DNA of 64,000 nt from NCBI RefSeq assembly GCF_905475395.1, contig NC_058338.1, positions 89,823,435 through 89,887,434 of the forward strand, in the 5' to 3' direction. A program made the position numbers and the translations under genes. Below, piece after piece: positions 1 to 11,252 of this stretch (the stretch's first letter is position 1; every line of letters starts with the position of its first letter). Below the pieces are notes generated by a model. That model had not been told where the DNA came from. It did not search any database and saw nothing but the letters and a program-made list of their open reading frames with translations. The DNA is from Chrysoperla carnea (taxonomy: Eukaryota > Arthropoda > Insecta > Neuroptera > Chrysopidae).

Positions 1-418
1 GCAAGTTTAGGGATCCGTTCCCGATAACAACTAGAAAAGAGGTGATGATCTTTTAAATCCGAGCAGATTTTCTTCAAACATATCTAAATGATCTCGATCA
101 AATTTCTTTTCCAACAACAAAAATTCAAAATCGGTTCATTCGTATATGTACTACGATACCATAGACGAATCGATCACACCTGATTTTAATGTTTCTGGTA
201 AAATTAGTTTGTCCATGTAATCTAATTAACAAAATGACTTGAATAAGTCACATTTGTTATACAGAAAATCACTTTTTTGTACAATTTAATTGATTTTACG
301 GTTGAAATTGTATGTAAATAAAAAAAAATGTATGTAAAATGGAATTAAGGTGTGTTTATGTCGATTTATCGTACAATTATCACTCTGTATAAAAAGGTGA
401 TTAAAATTGAAATAGCTA
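1..418. other. A+T-rich noncoding DNA, nothing recognised
   Basis: No convincing gene, terminal repeats or structured element was seen here. Confidence 0.5.
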
Positions 419-617
419 AGCGAATTCCTTTAGAGATTGAAAAAAATAAGACAATTTTCTGAAAATCGAATATTGCATTTTAAATTTTGCAATAATTTTT
501 ATTTTAAAAACTTATGCGTCTTGAGAAAAATCACAAAAGCACATTTTTACTTCAAACTGATTCAAAAATATACAAAAATTTTTATTTTCAAAAATTCAAA
601 ATATTGTATTTTTTTGT
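419..617 (+). repeat. Family X, left part only (truncated)
   Basis: Begins AGCGAATTCC and follows the same order of motifs as the fuller X copies at 27135-27791 and 33156-33505 (AATAAGACA, AATTTTTATTT, GAGAAAA, ACTGATTCAAAAATA). The right terminus GGAAATTCGCT is missing; the M1 fragment begins where it stops. Confidence 0.5.
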
Positions 618-862
618 TTATTCGTTTTCATTAATTCCAAGTGAAAATTATCCAAAAAGTTCGTCTTTTGAGCTTTCTCCAAAAGAGGAATGTATTTAAT
701 ATCCATTTTCAATGATTTTTTTTCTTTCTTTTTTCATTTATAAAAAATTTGCATGGATACATAGGCTGATATTTTAACCACATATTTTTTTAGTAAAAGT
801 CTTCCTATAAAAAAATTTGAGTCTTTAAATGAAAAAATGTTGGCATACTCAGACATTCTTAA
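618..862 (+). repeat. Degenerate M1 MITE fragment
   Basis: Aligns with the end of the full M1 at 37236-37881: CATTAATTCCAAGTGAAAAT, then TTTTGAG..TTCTCCA, AATTTGCATGGATAC and TAACCACATAT. It ends GGCATACTCAGACATTCTTAA, a decayed version of the M1 terminus CATGCTCATACATCCTTAA. Much older than the two full M1 copies. Confidence 0.6.
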
Positions 863-939
863 TATCGAATTTCAATTTTCTCTATTATCGAAATAGACTA
901 CAAAAGTTCGCCTTTTGAGCTTTCTCCAGTTCGATGTTT

Positions 940-1370
940 AATTTTTCGGATGAAATGACCCACCAAAAATCATCTTGAAAAAGATGGTCCGATATTTAAA
1001 CGATCACTATTGCGTTAATTTTGCGCGGAACTGGTGAATACAGGTGAAAATATTATTCTCACTCCTGCACGAGAAAATATGTACGGCGTTGATGAATACT
1101 AACTTCACAGGTTTTTGAAGAGAATTATATCAATGCTGTACAGAAATAAATTCGAAAACTTCGACAGCCAAATAAAAAAAAATTTGTTCACTCGTCAATT
1201 GCCAAAGCCCTACGTGTTTATTTCGGTACGGCATTTATGTTATTCGCTTCGATTACTTTGCAGAGTTAGTATCCAGAAATGCCGTATATATTTGCTGGTG
1301 CAAGAGTGAGATACCAAGGAGTTGGACATCCCTATTCTCCTTTCTGGTGAGTCATTTCATCCGAAAAATT
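940..1370. mobile_element. Element with 26-bp terminal inverted repeats
   Basis: The sequence at 940-965 (core TTTTTCGGATGAAATGAC, then CCACCA) recurs inverted at 1345-1370 with one mismatch, enclosing 431 bp in all. Such ends are typical of a nonautonomous DNA transposon. No transposase frame is present and no clear target duplication could be assigned. Superfamily unknown. Confidence 0.55.
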
Positions 1371-2461
1371 TCAGCATGGGCTTGTGGTCTTAAAAGCGTG
1401 CATCAAAATGCCATTCTGCTACTAAAACTCTTATAAAACTATCAATACTGAATATATTCTTTGTAAAGTTTTATTTTTTTCCAAAACATCAAAATGTCAG
1501 CTTTCACACAATATGTGAAACCACAAAATCAATTTGATCATCACATGATGTTATGTTACTCCAATTATTTATTATACATTGCGTTGAGTGGATGGAGTTG
1601 AGTATGTGCTCGTTCGTTAGTTCTCTTTGAATTGCATGATTATTGTTCAAAAAAACGTGAACAACACTGATGATATTGTGGTTTTCTTTTGTTCAAATCG
1701 GCCACAACAAAATAACCAACTACTTACTGTCTTCAACTTAAACTAATCATAATTTTCAATAATGCTTTTGTTTAATTTCAAAAATATATTATCAATTTTG
1801 AAAAAAATTTAATAAATAATTTTATTATTATTGTGTGAATTTGTGAAACAGTTGTGTAATTGGTTCGAAAAATATTTTTATTTTGTTGTTGTTAGAGAAT
1901 TTTCTAAATTGAAAATATAGCTATTGTAGTAAATTTTCTTCCAATATTACACGTTTACTAATTTATCACAGTTCACTCAGAGAACAGCAGTACAGAAGAT
2001 ATATAGAGGGTGTCCCGTGACTCGATGATCATAGTGTTAAGAGAGTATTTTTTGGACAATTTTAAGTCGAAAGTATCTTATATCTTTGTCCAAAAGTTAC
2101 GGAGTTGAGATATTTAACTTATAACCAGTAAAGACATAGTTTAGTAAAGTAGTTTAATGTTTTATTATTTTTATTACTAGAGGAACAATTTTCGACTTTG
2201 CTAAGGATACCTTCTTCGGCGAAAAGTTCTTGCTGGACAGGACGTTGTTCTGCATTAGCTTTAAGAAAATTACCTTTTTCGGCCAAATAAAACACTTGTT
2301 TATTAGGAATTCTTCAACAAGAAACCACTGCTGATATTTCCATCCTGGGCTGTTGTCCATTTCCGTCACAACATCCGTAATTAAAATATATATCGGCATG
2401 TTCTTGATTTTTAAACGTCGCCATTAAATTAACCTTAAAATTAATTGCATAAAATCAACTA
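1371..2461. other. A+T-rich noncoding DNA with one duplicated motif
   Basis: No gene is supported. It holds the first copy of a direct repeat (1828-1880). A stretch near 2007-2120 begins GGGTGTCCCGTGACTCG, the kind of end seen on TA-targeting elements, but no partner end was found. Confidence 0.4.
1828..1880 (+). repeat. Dispersed direct repeat, copy 1
   Basis: TTATTGTGTGAATTTGTGAA and the following CAGTTGT.TAATTGGTTC recur at 3408-3460 in the same orientation, 1580 bp away, with few differences. Nature unknown. Confidence 0.6.
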
Positions 2462-3212
2462 AAACAAGTGAAAACAAACAATTGACTGAGTTAATTGTTG
2501 AAATATCCTGTATACAATGTGTTGAATATCAGAGCTTGCGTTATTTTTTTGTTTTATAAATTAGAAGATTTTAAAAAACTAACACAATTATGGCGGCCTT
2601 TTGGCCGAAATTTGTTTGTTTTTCGGAAATTTTCTAGAATTTTTTTCGTTTTTCGAGAATATTTCACAAGACCACTAGTTGACGCTACCTGAAAATTTTC
2701 AAGTCCTTATTCTTTATATATTTATAAAGAATATTCAACTCTTTATTTATTTATAGTTTTGGAGAAAATGGACACCAAAATTTTGGACTAATTTGCGCCC
2801 TCACGGATAAAAATGGACGTTTACGAAAAAATGTTCAAACAAATGTTGTTTAGTTTTTTATTAGGTATATTTTTTATATTGTTCAAATTTTTGTTCTATC
2901 TCTAACGGTTTAAAAGATGGGTCTTACGGAACCAAGCCAACATTGACTTATGTTGCTCATTTACGAACTTAGCCTCATTTTTTACGTCCTGAGCACACTA
3001 GAAAAATTTCAGCTTGCCATCTCTTTTTATTTTTGAGTGTTTGTGTTAACAGACAGACTGACTAACAGACAGACAATAGGAAATGGACTAATTAGGCGGT
3101 ATTATGAACACCTGTACCAAAATTTTGTTCGCAGCATCAAGTTAGCATTCGACTTACAAAGTTGGGACTAAACTTGATATACCATGATGTATATTACACA
3201 CATACAGGATAT
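2462..3212 (-). mobile_element. H1 (Helentron/DINE-1-like) copy, minus orientation
   Basis: Starts with the reversed 3' end (AACAAGTGAAAAC, then a hairpin ACAATTGAC/GTTAATTGT) and ends with decayed 5' motifs near ATATACCATGATGTAT. The shared core motifs TTTGCGCCCTCACGG, TATCTCTAACGGTTTA, TTTTTACGTCCTGAGC and GGACTAATTAGG are all present. It carries an extra segment at about 2540-2790 (including GGCGGCCTTTTGGCCGAAA) that is absent from most copies but echoed near 51200-51250, so it may be a subfamily. Confidence 0.7.
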
Positions 3213-3939
3213 AAAAATAAAAAATACAAACAATCAAATATCACTAGAATGTACTTGGCCTACTTGAATAATTAACTTTTAACCTTATTTCTCTTGACTA
3301 TTATTGGGTGTATATAATGTACATAATTCCTTAACTACTAATTCGTTAAGACATCGTAGCTCCTACGTGTAGAATTTTATTTTTTATACTTATTAAATAA
3401 TTCTGTCTTATTGTGTGAATTTGTGAAACAGTTGTATAATTGGTTCCAAAAAATATAATTTTTATCTTTTTTATTTTATTATAAAAGAAGGGCGTATAAT
3501 GATATGATTGTCATCTGGTGTTAAAAACCAATTTGTTGTTTACATCGGGCGCACACGCTCAATACTTCCATTCCGGAATTAGACGTTTATAACAAGTTAA
3601 CGGTTTTACCTTTTTTTTAAGTTTTCAAAAATTGGTTTCTTATTATTTTGTTTTACTGTCTAAAGGTTGATTAATACAAACTACTTAGTTATTATTAATT
3701 GTATGAACGTTAGAACTAGATTCTGAGGTGATTGTTAACCTGGTACTAGTTTCATCCTTTTGTCTGTCATCCAACGTTTCCCAAACCACAAAATCAATCT
3801 TTTGAGTCGAATAAAGTGGCCTGTTATATAAAGTTTATACAGATCTTAGGTTAGTACTGCTATCAGATTATACGGAACAAAATTTTCTCTATTCGGTTTG
3901 GATTTATTTTAGATCCTGATTTACTCCGAATTTTATTTA
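3213..3939. other. A+T-rich noncoding DNA
   Basis: Apart from the direct repeat at 3408-3460, nothing is recognised. Confidence 0.4.
3408..3460 (+). repeat. Dispersed direct repeat, copy 2
   Basis: Second copy of the motif at 1828-1880. The two copies flank the H1 copy at 2462-3212, but not at its borders, so they are not its target duplications. Confidence 0.6.
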
Positions 3940-4129
3940 TTTTTTTATTTGTGTCCCCTCAACCGTGCTCCTACATCTTTAATTAGTCTGGCACAACGGT
4001 TTGTTTTTTGTACTCAACAGCTTAAACTTTAATTTAAATAGTCCAGCTTTAAATTAAATAGTCCATCAGACCAATGTTAAATATACCTACTTTTGAAGTC
4101 ATTTATTTATTTAAATAATCGGAACCTTA

Positions 4130-4143
4130 CCCCCCCCCCCCCC
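4130..4143. repeat. Homopolymer C tract
   Basis: Fourteen consecutive C in A+T-rich DNA, inside the M2 copy. Length is likely variable and error-prone in sequencing. Confidence 0.9.
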
Positions 4144-4193
4144 GCCTCCTTACATTTTCAGAATTGATTTAGACTTAGTCCAACTTCATATAA

Positions 4194-4751
4194 AAACAAG
4201 TGAAAACAAACAATTGAGTGAGTTAATTGTTGAAATACCATGTATAGATAGTGTTAATTACTCTATCACATTACACATATAACTGTCACATGCATGTCAC
4301 ACATACATAACTGATAATCCCATATTAATACATACTATAAAATTTGCATCTAATGCGTGCCCTCGTGAGTAAACAGTGATGTTCACAAAAAAAAATGTTT
4401 CAAACAAAAGTTGTTTATTTTTTGATGGAACATTTAAACTTTTGGTCTATCTCTAACGGTTTACAAGATGAGCCTTACAGACTCAAGACCAAATTGACCC
4501 ATGTCCCTTATTTACGAACTCGACCGCATTTTTTACGTCCTGAGTGCGCTGAAAATTTCAGCTTGATACCTTTTTTCATTTTGGATTTATCGTGTTGACA
4601 GATGGACGGACGGACAACCGAAAATGGATTAATTAGATGATTCTATGAACACCTACACCAAATTTTTTTTCGTAACATCAATATTTTTAGTCGTTACAAA
4701 CTTGGGACTAAACTAAATATACTACGTATATTTCATATATACATGGTATAA
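4194..4751 (-). mobile_element. H1 copy, near full length, nested in M2
   Basis: Runs from reversed 3' end AACAAGTGAAAAC with hairpin ACAATTGAG..GTTAATTGT to reversed 5' end ATATACATGGTAT. Both ends meet M2 sequence, so the boundaries are known: the element sits between short A/T runs, consistent with insertion at T|T. This copy defines the family's length at roughly 560 bp. Confidence 0.8.
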
Positions 4752-4921
4752 AAATCAATCCTGTTATAAAAATTGCCCTGACGCTCGTACATCCTTAAAA
4801 AAATATCATTGAAAAGCATAATTTTGATAAAATTTTGTTGAAATATCATTTTTTTTACCTTAAAATTATGTCAAATCGTTCATTCCACATAAAAATACTG
4901 AAAATGGTGTAAAGAGTATGT

Positions 4922-5568
4922 TTAAGGATGTATGAGCATGACAACAATGTTTGATTTAAAGGCTCAAAATTTGTTTGTAGGTAGTCTTTTACTCAATGAA
5001 TATGTGGTTAAAATTTCAGTTTAGGTAACCGTGCAAATTTTTAAGAAAAAAGTCATTAAAAATCGATATAAAATACATTGGCTCTTATGGAGGAATCTCA
5101 AAAAACGACATATTTTGGAAGTTTTTGATAATTTTCATTTGGAATGACTGAAAACAAATTAAAAAAAAACTTTTTAATAGAAAGTAAACATATTAGCAAT
5201 GAATTAGAAAAGAAAAAAACTAAGTGTCACCGTCCATATAAGGGATGTAAGAGTAGGGTAGATTCAGGGTTGAAATTATTTTTATCTTATTTTCAACTTT
5301 GATGATGAATTTTGTTATAACTTCATGAATGTAGACGAAAAATAAGAATAAAATTTTTCGATATGTGTCTTGGTTTTCGAAATATCGAAAGCTAAATAAT
5401 GAAACAAAATTTTCAATTTTCGATATTTTGAAAATTAAGCCAGATATCGAAAAATTTTATTCTTACTTTTCGTCTTATATCGTCAAGTAATAATATAAAT
5501 TTATCATCAAAATTGAAAATATCTATTTTTAAATTTGTGCCCCCACTACCATGCTCATACATCCTTAA
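4922..5568 (-). mobile_element. M1 MITE, full length
   Basis: Bounded by TTAAGGATGTATGAGCATG at the left and its inverse CATGCTCATACATCCTTAA at the right, with TTAA at both ends as expected for a TTAA target duplication. A central inverted repeat (about 5333-5477, GACGAAAAATAAGAATAAAA and its inverse) gives a long hairpin. No coding capacity. A nearly identical copy lies inverted at 37236-37881. TTAA targets suggest a piggyBac- or Kolobok-type transposase in trans; which one is not settled. Confidence 0.8.
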
Positions 5569-6091
5569 AAGAGATGGAGAAAATTAGTATTTTCTAATAA
5601 GTAAAAAAATTTGATCGTCAAAACATAACTTTATAATCAATTAATGATGTCTATACACTCAGAAAACACACAATCTTTATTATTTTGTATTTTAGTAACA
5701 AATTCAGTCTTTATTATTTATTTGCCAAGTGCAGACACATGTGTTGATGTTACCACGTGCCCAAAAAAATACAAAACCATCACATCATATAGTCAGTCAT
5801 ATACTAGTTGCTTGCTTACTAAAATAATAATATAATTGAACTTTTGTTGTTATAACAATATTATTAAATATAAAAAGGAATATTTATATTTTGTATAAAT
5901 TATATTGTTTATAATACACATGTTTCACTATACTGTTCATGTACAACTTAAAATAATATATTATAGTTTATATTTCTTTTTTTAATGATATTTTTATACC
6001 CTGTGTATATGGAATAATGTTTTTATGGATAAATAAACCTCAAATCACACACACATAGGCGAATAAAACAGTAACTTTATACATTACAGTG
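5569..6091. other. A+T-rich noncoding DNA
   Basis: Nothing recognised beyond A/T-rich simple sequence. Confidence 0.4.
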
Positions 6092-8610
6092 TGCATCAAA
6101 TCCCGTAGTTTTGATTTTTCGCAGACTTGTTTATGATGCTATTCCAATCAATAATCCAAGTTTGTGATCTCAAGCACCGAACGCAGCTTTTAGTGCAATA
6201 AATAAGCCGGAAAATGTGGAAAAGTGGTGGAACAGCTCCGATTTCGAAAATTTTTTGTGTACGTATTCCTTAGACCTCTAGGAACATTCAGCCGCACTAA
6301 CCTTGGCATTGGAAAAAAAACTGAGAAAGTTAGGGTAGTTTTCCCATCCCCAAAACTCTCTAAATAGTAGCAGTGAAAACAAATCAATACTTCAACTCAA
6401 AAATCGTCTTCCGAGGGTTTTTGAGGTCGTTGATCATGAATTCAAGATTAAAAAGCAACTGAATATGGTTTCAACCCCATTAAAATTACCCTTAAAGTGA
6501 TAGAGACAAAAACTTTATTAAATTCAAAATTTTGCCTCAGAAATCGTGTCTCGTGGAGCTTTTAGGTTCGGTGATCACAAATTTAAGGTCAAAAAGCAAT
6601 TGAGGATTGTTTCAACCCCCTTAAAACTACCCCTAGAAGTGACAATGATAAAAAAAATTGAAAATTCTGAATTTCACCTCAGAAATTGTCTCTCTCTGGT
6701 TTTAGAAGTCATTGATAATGAATTTGAGGGCAAGAAGCAACTGAATGTAGTCCCAAGCCACCCCTAAAGGCCACCCCTAGAAGTGACAGAGAAAAAATTT
6801 AAAATTGTTCCTCGAATATCGTCTTTCGGGGGGTTTTTGGGGCCGCTGATCGCGAATCCAAGGTCAAAAAGTAACTTGGATGGTTGAAACCCCATTAAAA
6901 CTACCCCTAGAAATGTCAATGATAAATAAATTTTGAAAATACTGAATTTCACCACAGAAATTGCCTCTCTGCGGTTTTAAGAGTCGCTGATCATGAATTT
7001 GAGGTCAAAAAGTAACTGAATGTCACAGCATCCTTATTAAAACCTCCCCTAGAAGTGACAGAGATAAAATTTTAAATTTGAATTCTCTCCTCGAATATCG
7101 ACTTTCGTGTAATTTTGGGGGCGCTGATTACGAATCCAAGGTCAAAAAGTAGCTGAAGAGGGTTGCAACCCCAAAAAAACTACCCCCAGATGTCTTGCCA
7201 TCAGATTCACTATCAACGACTTCAAAAACCACAGAAAGACAATTTCTAAAATAAAATTCAAAGTTTTCAAAATTTTTTAATCATTTACACTTCTAGGGGT
7301 AGTTTTAATAGGGTTGCAACCATCCAAAATACTTTTTGACCTTGAATTCGTGATCAGCGATGCCAAAAACCCCCCGAAAGACGATATTAGATTAAAAATT
7401 TAAAATTTTATCTCTGTTTCTTCTAGGGGTGGCTTTTAGGGGTGGCTTGGAACTACATTCAGTTGCTCCTTACCCTCAAATTCATTATCAACGACTTCAA
7501 AAACCGCAGAAAGACAATTTCTGAGGTCAAATTCAAAATTTTCAAAATTTTTTAAATATTGACACTTCTAGGGGTAGTTTTAATGGGGTTGCAACCATTT
7601 TCAGTTGTTTTTAAACCTTGAATTCATGATCAGTGACCTCGAAAACCCTCGGAAGACGATTTTTGAGGTGAAATATTGATTTGTTTTCACTGTTACTATT
7701 TGGGGATGGGAAAACTACCCTAACTTTCTCAGTTTTTTTTCCAATGCCAAGGTTAGTGCGGCTGAATGTTCCTAGAGGTCTAAGGAACACGTACACAAAA
7801 AATATTTGAAATCGGAGCTGTTCCACCACTTTTCCACATTTGATGGTATTTTCCGGCTTATTTACTGTAGTATTTGTAAAAAATCGAAAAATCCGTGAAA
7901 ATTTTGGATTATAAACCTAAAGGTCTAGTTTTTTTATAAATCCATTTCAGAAAATTTTTAAAGTAGACTAAATTTGCTACAATATGAGACGAGAATGGAC
8001 TCTGTAGACCCTACACATACCGAGATAAAGCCTTTCAAAATTTATCGACGTAACTAAATACATGAGAGCTAACGTCTAACGTCAAATCCGGTAGTTCTGA
8101 TTTTTAGCAGACTTGTTTAAGATGTTGCTGTTCCACTTTATTAAAAATCAAAAAAACCCGTGAAAATGTATGCTTTTTTTTTCAAATTTTGGCGATTATA
8201 ACCCTAAAGGGGTAGTTTTTAAAGCACCTTTTAAAGTAGACTGAATTTATCATTTTTCTAACTTTGCAATCTTTTTGCAATATTTCAGACGTCACTCGAA
8301 CTATTCTAGCGCGAAAAAGTTCCACTTACCTCCGACGGAGTGTGGTAGTGTTGTTTAGGGTCAAAATTCATGTTGTTTCGAGTCAAAATTCATTCATTGT
8401 ATTTTGAAAAGATTTATCTCGAAAACTATTGGGTCTGTAGAGACGATTCTAATATCATATTGTAGGAAATTTAGTCTACTTTAAAAAGGTACACAAAAAC
8501 TACCCGTTGAGAGTTATAATCGCCCAAATCAGGAAAAAAACCGTAATTAACATGGGTTTTTTCGTTTTTTGGCAAAGTTGAGTTAAGGAAATACCGGATT
8601 TGATGCAAAC
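6092..8610. mobile_element. Large foldback-type element with tandemly repeated arms
   Basis: The outer ends are GTGCATCAAATCC at 6092 and GGATTTGATGCA near 8599-8610. Inner unique arms at 6190-6410 and 7630-7860 are inverted copies (AAGCCGGAAAAT.., CACTAACCTTGGCATTGG, GTTAGGGTAGTTTTCCCATC). Between them lie tandem units of about 130-150 bp, six in the left arm and four inverted in the right arm, meeting near 7190-7200. Units alternate between two forms, one with AATATCGTCTTTCGGGG and one with AGAAATTGTCTCTCTG. A further inverted pair (7900-8000 and 8415-8530, AAAGTAGACTAAATTT) makes up the right flank. No transposase is visible. The architecture recalls Drosophila FB elements; relationship is not claimed. 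Confidence 0.7.
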
Positions 8611-8963
8611 TACCCGGTCTGTCGCTATAGTCGTGTTCAGCGTTCCCAAAAACCCCCTGGTAATGAGTTTAATTATTATGCATTCTAAATTGCATATTTT
8701 CAAATTTCTTATAAATCAATTTAGGTCACCAAATTTCCTGAGAAAGAAGGCTTAAGCCTTGTATATTCAAATTGTTCATTGATCAAATCACTTTAGGTCA
8801 TAACATATATATTTTCTCACGTAGGAAGTGATATTTGCTAAGCAACATACTGCAAATGTTTCTACAAATTCGAGTTTTTGAAATATGTAGTGGAGTAGGA
8901 CACTGAATTTATCGACAAGGTGATTGTCAATTTGGGATAACAATCCAGATGCCTTAAGTTTTT
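8611..8963. other. Noncoding DNA between foldback element and SINE
   Basis: No supported feature. Confidence 0.4.
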
Positions 8964-8975
8964 ATTCAAACGGTG
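8964..8975. repeat. Left target-site duplication of S1
   Basis: ATTCAAACGGTG, matching ATTAAAACGGTG at 9282-9293 with one difference. Confidence 0.7.
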
Positions 8976-9281
8976 GTTAGGCTAGGTTAGGCTATATTGG
9001 CTGTCCATGAAGGACACACTTAATCTATAGAGCTCATTGTTATACCATATATGTGTTTTACCACCTTCCCACTGATAATTTCATTTATCAGCTCCTCAAT
9101 TTCAGAGGCCGAATGCACCTCCTTCATGCACCTCCTTCATGCATATACCATGCACTACACTAGCCCATCACAACTATTAATTAAATTAATTTTGTTGCGA
9201 CGGCGGGAATCGAACCCGCTACCCTAAGCATACCGCGGACGGAATTGGCTACGCCTTAACTAACTGAGCTAATAAGGCGAC
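8976..9281 (-). mobile_element. S1 tRNA-derived SINE, full length
   Basis: On the minus strand it begins GTCGCCTTATTAGCTCAGTT, a tRNA-like head with an A box (TAGCTCAGTTAG) and a B box (GGTTCGATTCC), followed by the family body and a tail of CCTAA-like units at 8976-8996. The 12-bp flanking duplication confirms both ends. A short internal tandem duplication (GCACCTCCTTCAT twice, near 9114-9145) is private to this copy. Confidence 0.85.
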
Positions 9282-9293
9282 ATTAAAACGGTG
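9282..9293. repeat. Right target-site duplication of S1
   Basis: ATTAAAACGGTG, partner of 8964-8975. Confidence 0.7.
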
Positions 9294-10015
9294 ACTTAAT
9301 AAAAAAAAATTTTTTCAGTTTCTTCTGTGATTTTCTTTCACGACCGTAGAGCTCATATCAAGTGCATCCTGTTGTACCTTTTTCTGGTGCCTATGACCAT
9401 TTCTTCAACTTGAAAATTTAATCAAATAATAAGTACATCGAATTAATAAAGTAAGTTAAAACTAATACATATGGTATACATTTATAATTAACTGAAATCA
9501 ATTGTTCCCTTTAACTTCGTTTTAACAAAAAAATATTAATTGCTAGGTTTTTTTGTTCTGTTAATTTTTTATTGGTTTTAGGTTTTCTGTAAATTTTAAT
9601 AATAAAGAAATTGATTGTAAATTTAAGTTTATACATCTAAGTATTTTTTTTCTATTGTTTTCAAAATACTTTCTTTTTTGTACCGTTTGTTCTTTTAAAT
9701 AATTTTTGACGATTGAGTAATTTTAATGCCTTTCGGAGAAAGTAAAAAAAATATGTTCTATTAATCGCATGTTGACCATTCGATCATTATGAACCATGGA
9801 AATACCATGGTATTTTAGGTTTTTGATATCAACTACCTTTCTAATAAAATTACTTGCCAGAAAACGTAGCGAAAAATTTGTTGGAATAAACAGTATAGCA
9901 ATCCGGCAAGAAGTGATTCACTTGCAACAATGTCAACGCCTTGATGCATGTAATTTTGTTAAAGTTAAATCTTCTAAAGAATGAAGCTGCATTTGATAAA
10001 TTAACTAAATACGGG
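9294..10015. other. A+T-rich noncoding DNA
   Basis: The open frame at 9796-9984 has no recognisable features and is treated as chance. Confidence 0.4.
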
Positions 10016-10241
10016 ATCGGACTAAATTTTTTTCATCACTTCAGATAAAAAGAATATGCTCACTTCACGAATAGAAAAGTGACGTTGGTTTTAAAAAATG
10101 TTTACTAGCATGCAAGATACGAACGCTTAAAATTCCTAATTAAATAAAGCGAAAAATACCCACTAGTGATGTCACGTTGGTATCGCCATAGGGATTACAT
10201 ATAAATCATTGTTTTGCTTAAAGGAGATGGGCAACCTTTTT
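10016..10241 (+). repeat. Dispersed repeat beginning GGGATCGGACTA
   Basis: Shares GGATCGGACTA.ATTTTTTT, ACTTCAGAT, and AAAGGAGATGGGCAACCTTT with 42539-42655. The middle of this copy is longer. The H1 copy begins right after GGGCAACCTTT, where the other copy continues uninterrupted, so H1 inserted into it. Confidence 0.55.
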
Positions 10242-10586
10242 TTATACCATGTATATATGAAATATACATAGTATATTAAGTTTAGTCCCAAGTTTGTAAC
10301 TCTTAAAAATAATGATGCTAGGAAAAAAATTTTGTCATAGGTGTTCACTAAATCACCTAATTAGTCCATAAACAAACGAAACCAACAACATCCAACTCAA
10401 AAACGAAACAAGATATCGAGCTGAAATTTTTACAGCGTACTCAGGACGTAAAAAGTGAGGTCAAGTTCGTAAATCATAGGTCAATTGGGTCTTGGGTCCG
10501 TAGGACCCATCTTGTAAACCGTTAGAGATAGAACAAAAGTTTAAATGTAAAAAATGTTCCTTATCAAAAATTAAACAACTTTTGTG
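10242..10586 (+). mobile_element. H1 copy, 3'-truncated
   Basis: Starts with ATACCATGTATA and its small hairpin (ATGTATAT/ATATACAT), continues through AAGTTTAGTCCCAAGTTTGT, CACCTAATTAGTCC and ACCCATCTTGTAAACCGTTA, and stops after AACAACTTTTGTGATG. The 3' hairpin end is missing. Confidence 0.75.
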
Positions 10587-11252
10587 ATGATATCAAGCCT
10601 AGTTTTACATTTTTATGGGTAAAATGGCCAATTTGACATCACTATTATCCCCTAATTACTTATAACCATAATTAATTTGCTCCCGTTACTCAATTTTCTT
10701 CAATGGTATCTTGTGTGTCGTTTTCGTGTGTTAAAAAAATTTGGGAAAATTGATTTGGTAAGTTTTTTTTTTCTACAACCGTACACATTTCTGTCACAAG
10801 GCTCAAATTTCATTAAGAAATGAATAAATTAAGAACATTTTCGACAAAAGTTTAATGTTTTTGATTGAAATTACGTTACAACTCGACGAAATTAGATAAA
10901 GATTATTACTTACTCAAGTATAAAGATTATTATTGACAAATTTTATAAAATTTAAATTTTACTTGAAAATTTATGTATAAATATTTGTAAAATATGTATT
11001 GTATACTAAATTTACTTACACTGAATATATGAGTTTTCTGTAGTACCTATATGAGTTTTTGATAAATTATTATTGAAATGTTTGACGTAAAATTCAATTT
11101 ATACCGACGGACGGCTTACACAACAACAACACATAAAATTTAATTAGCATTTTTCTTAAAATATATTATGTTATGTACCCTCACGTATCTATTTTAAAAT
11201 ATGTTTTTGGAATTTTTATAGCTTTTCGTTTTAGCCTATTTTAACAAGTATA
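10587..11252. other. A+T-rich noncoding DNA
   Basis: No supported feature. Confidence 0.4.

Larger units (their letters stand above)
3940..4798 (+). mobile_element. M2 MITE, 5'-truncated, interrupted by H1
   Basis: The right half of M2 is present: GTGCTCCTACATCTTTAATT at about 3967, ACTTTTGAAGTCATTTATTT, GATTTAGACTTAGTCCAA at about 4165, and the terminus GACGCTCGTACATCCTTAA ending at 4798. The H1 copy at 4194-4751 splits it. The uninterrupted M2 at 52055-52640 supplies the empty site (TTTCATATC..ATCAAGCC). The left TIR is not found. Confidence 0.7.

Noticed and set aside
9181..9281. tRNA gene on the minus strand (also in the S1 copies at 40933 and 55034)
   Set aside because: Has A and B boxes but the anticodon region is expanded and unpaired, and the same head and body recur with target duplications: it is the SINE head, not a tRNA gene.
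9796..9984. 62-codon plus-strand frame
   Set aside because: No homology recognised and no splice context; length is unremarkable for this much sequence.
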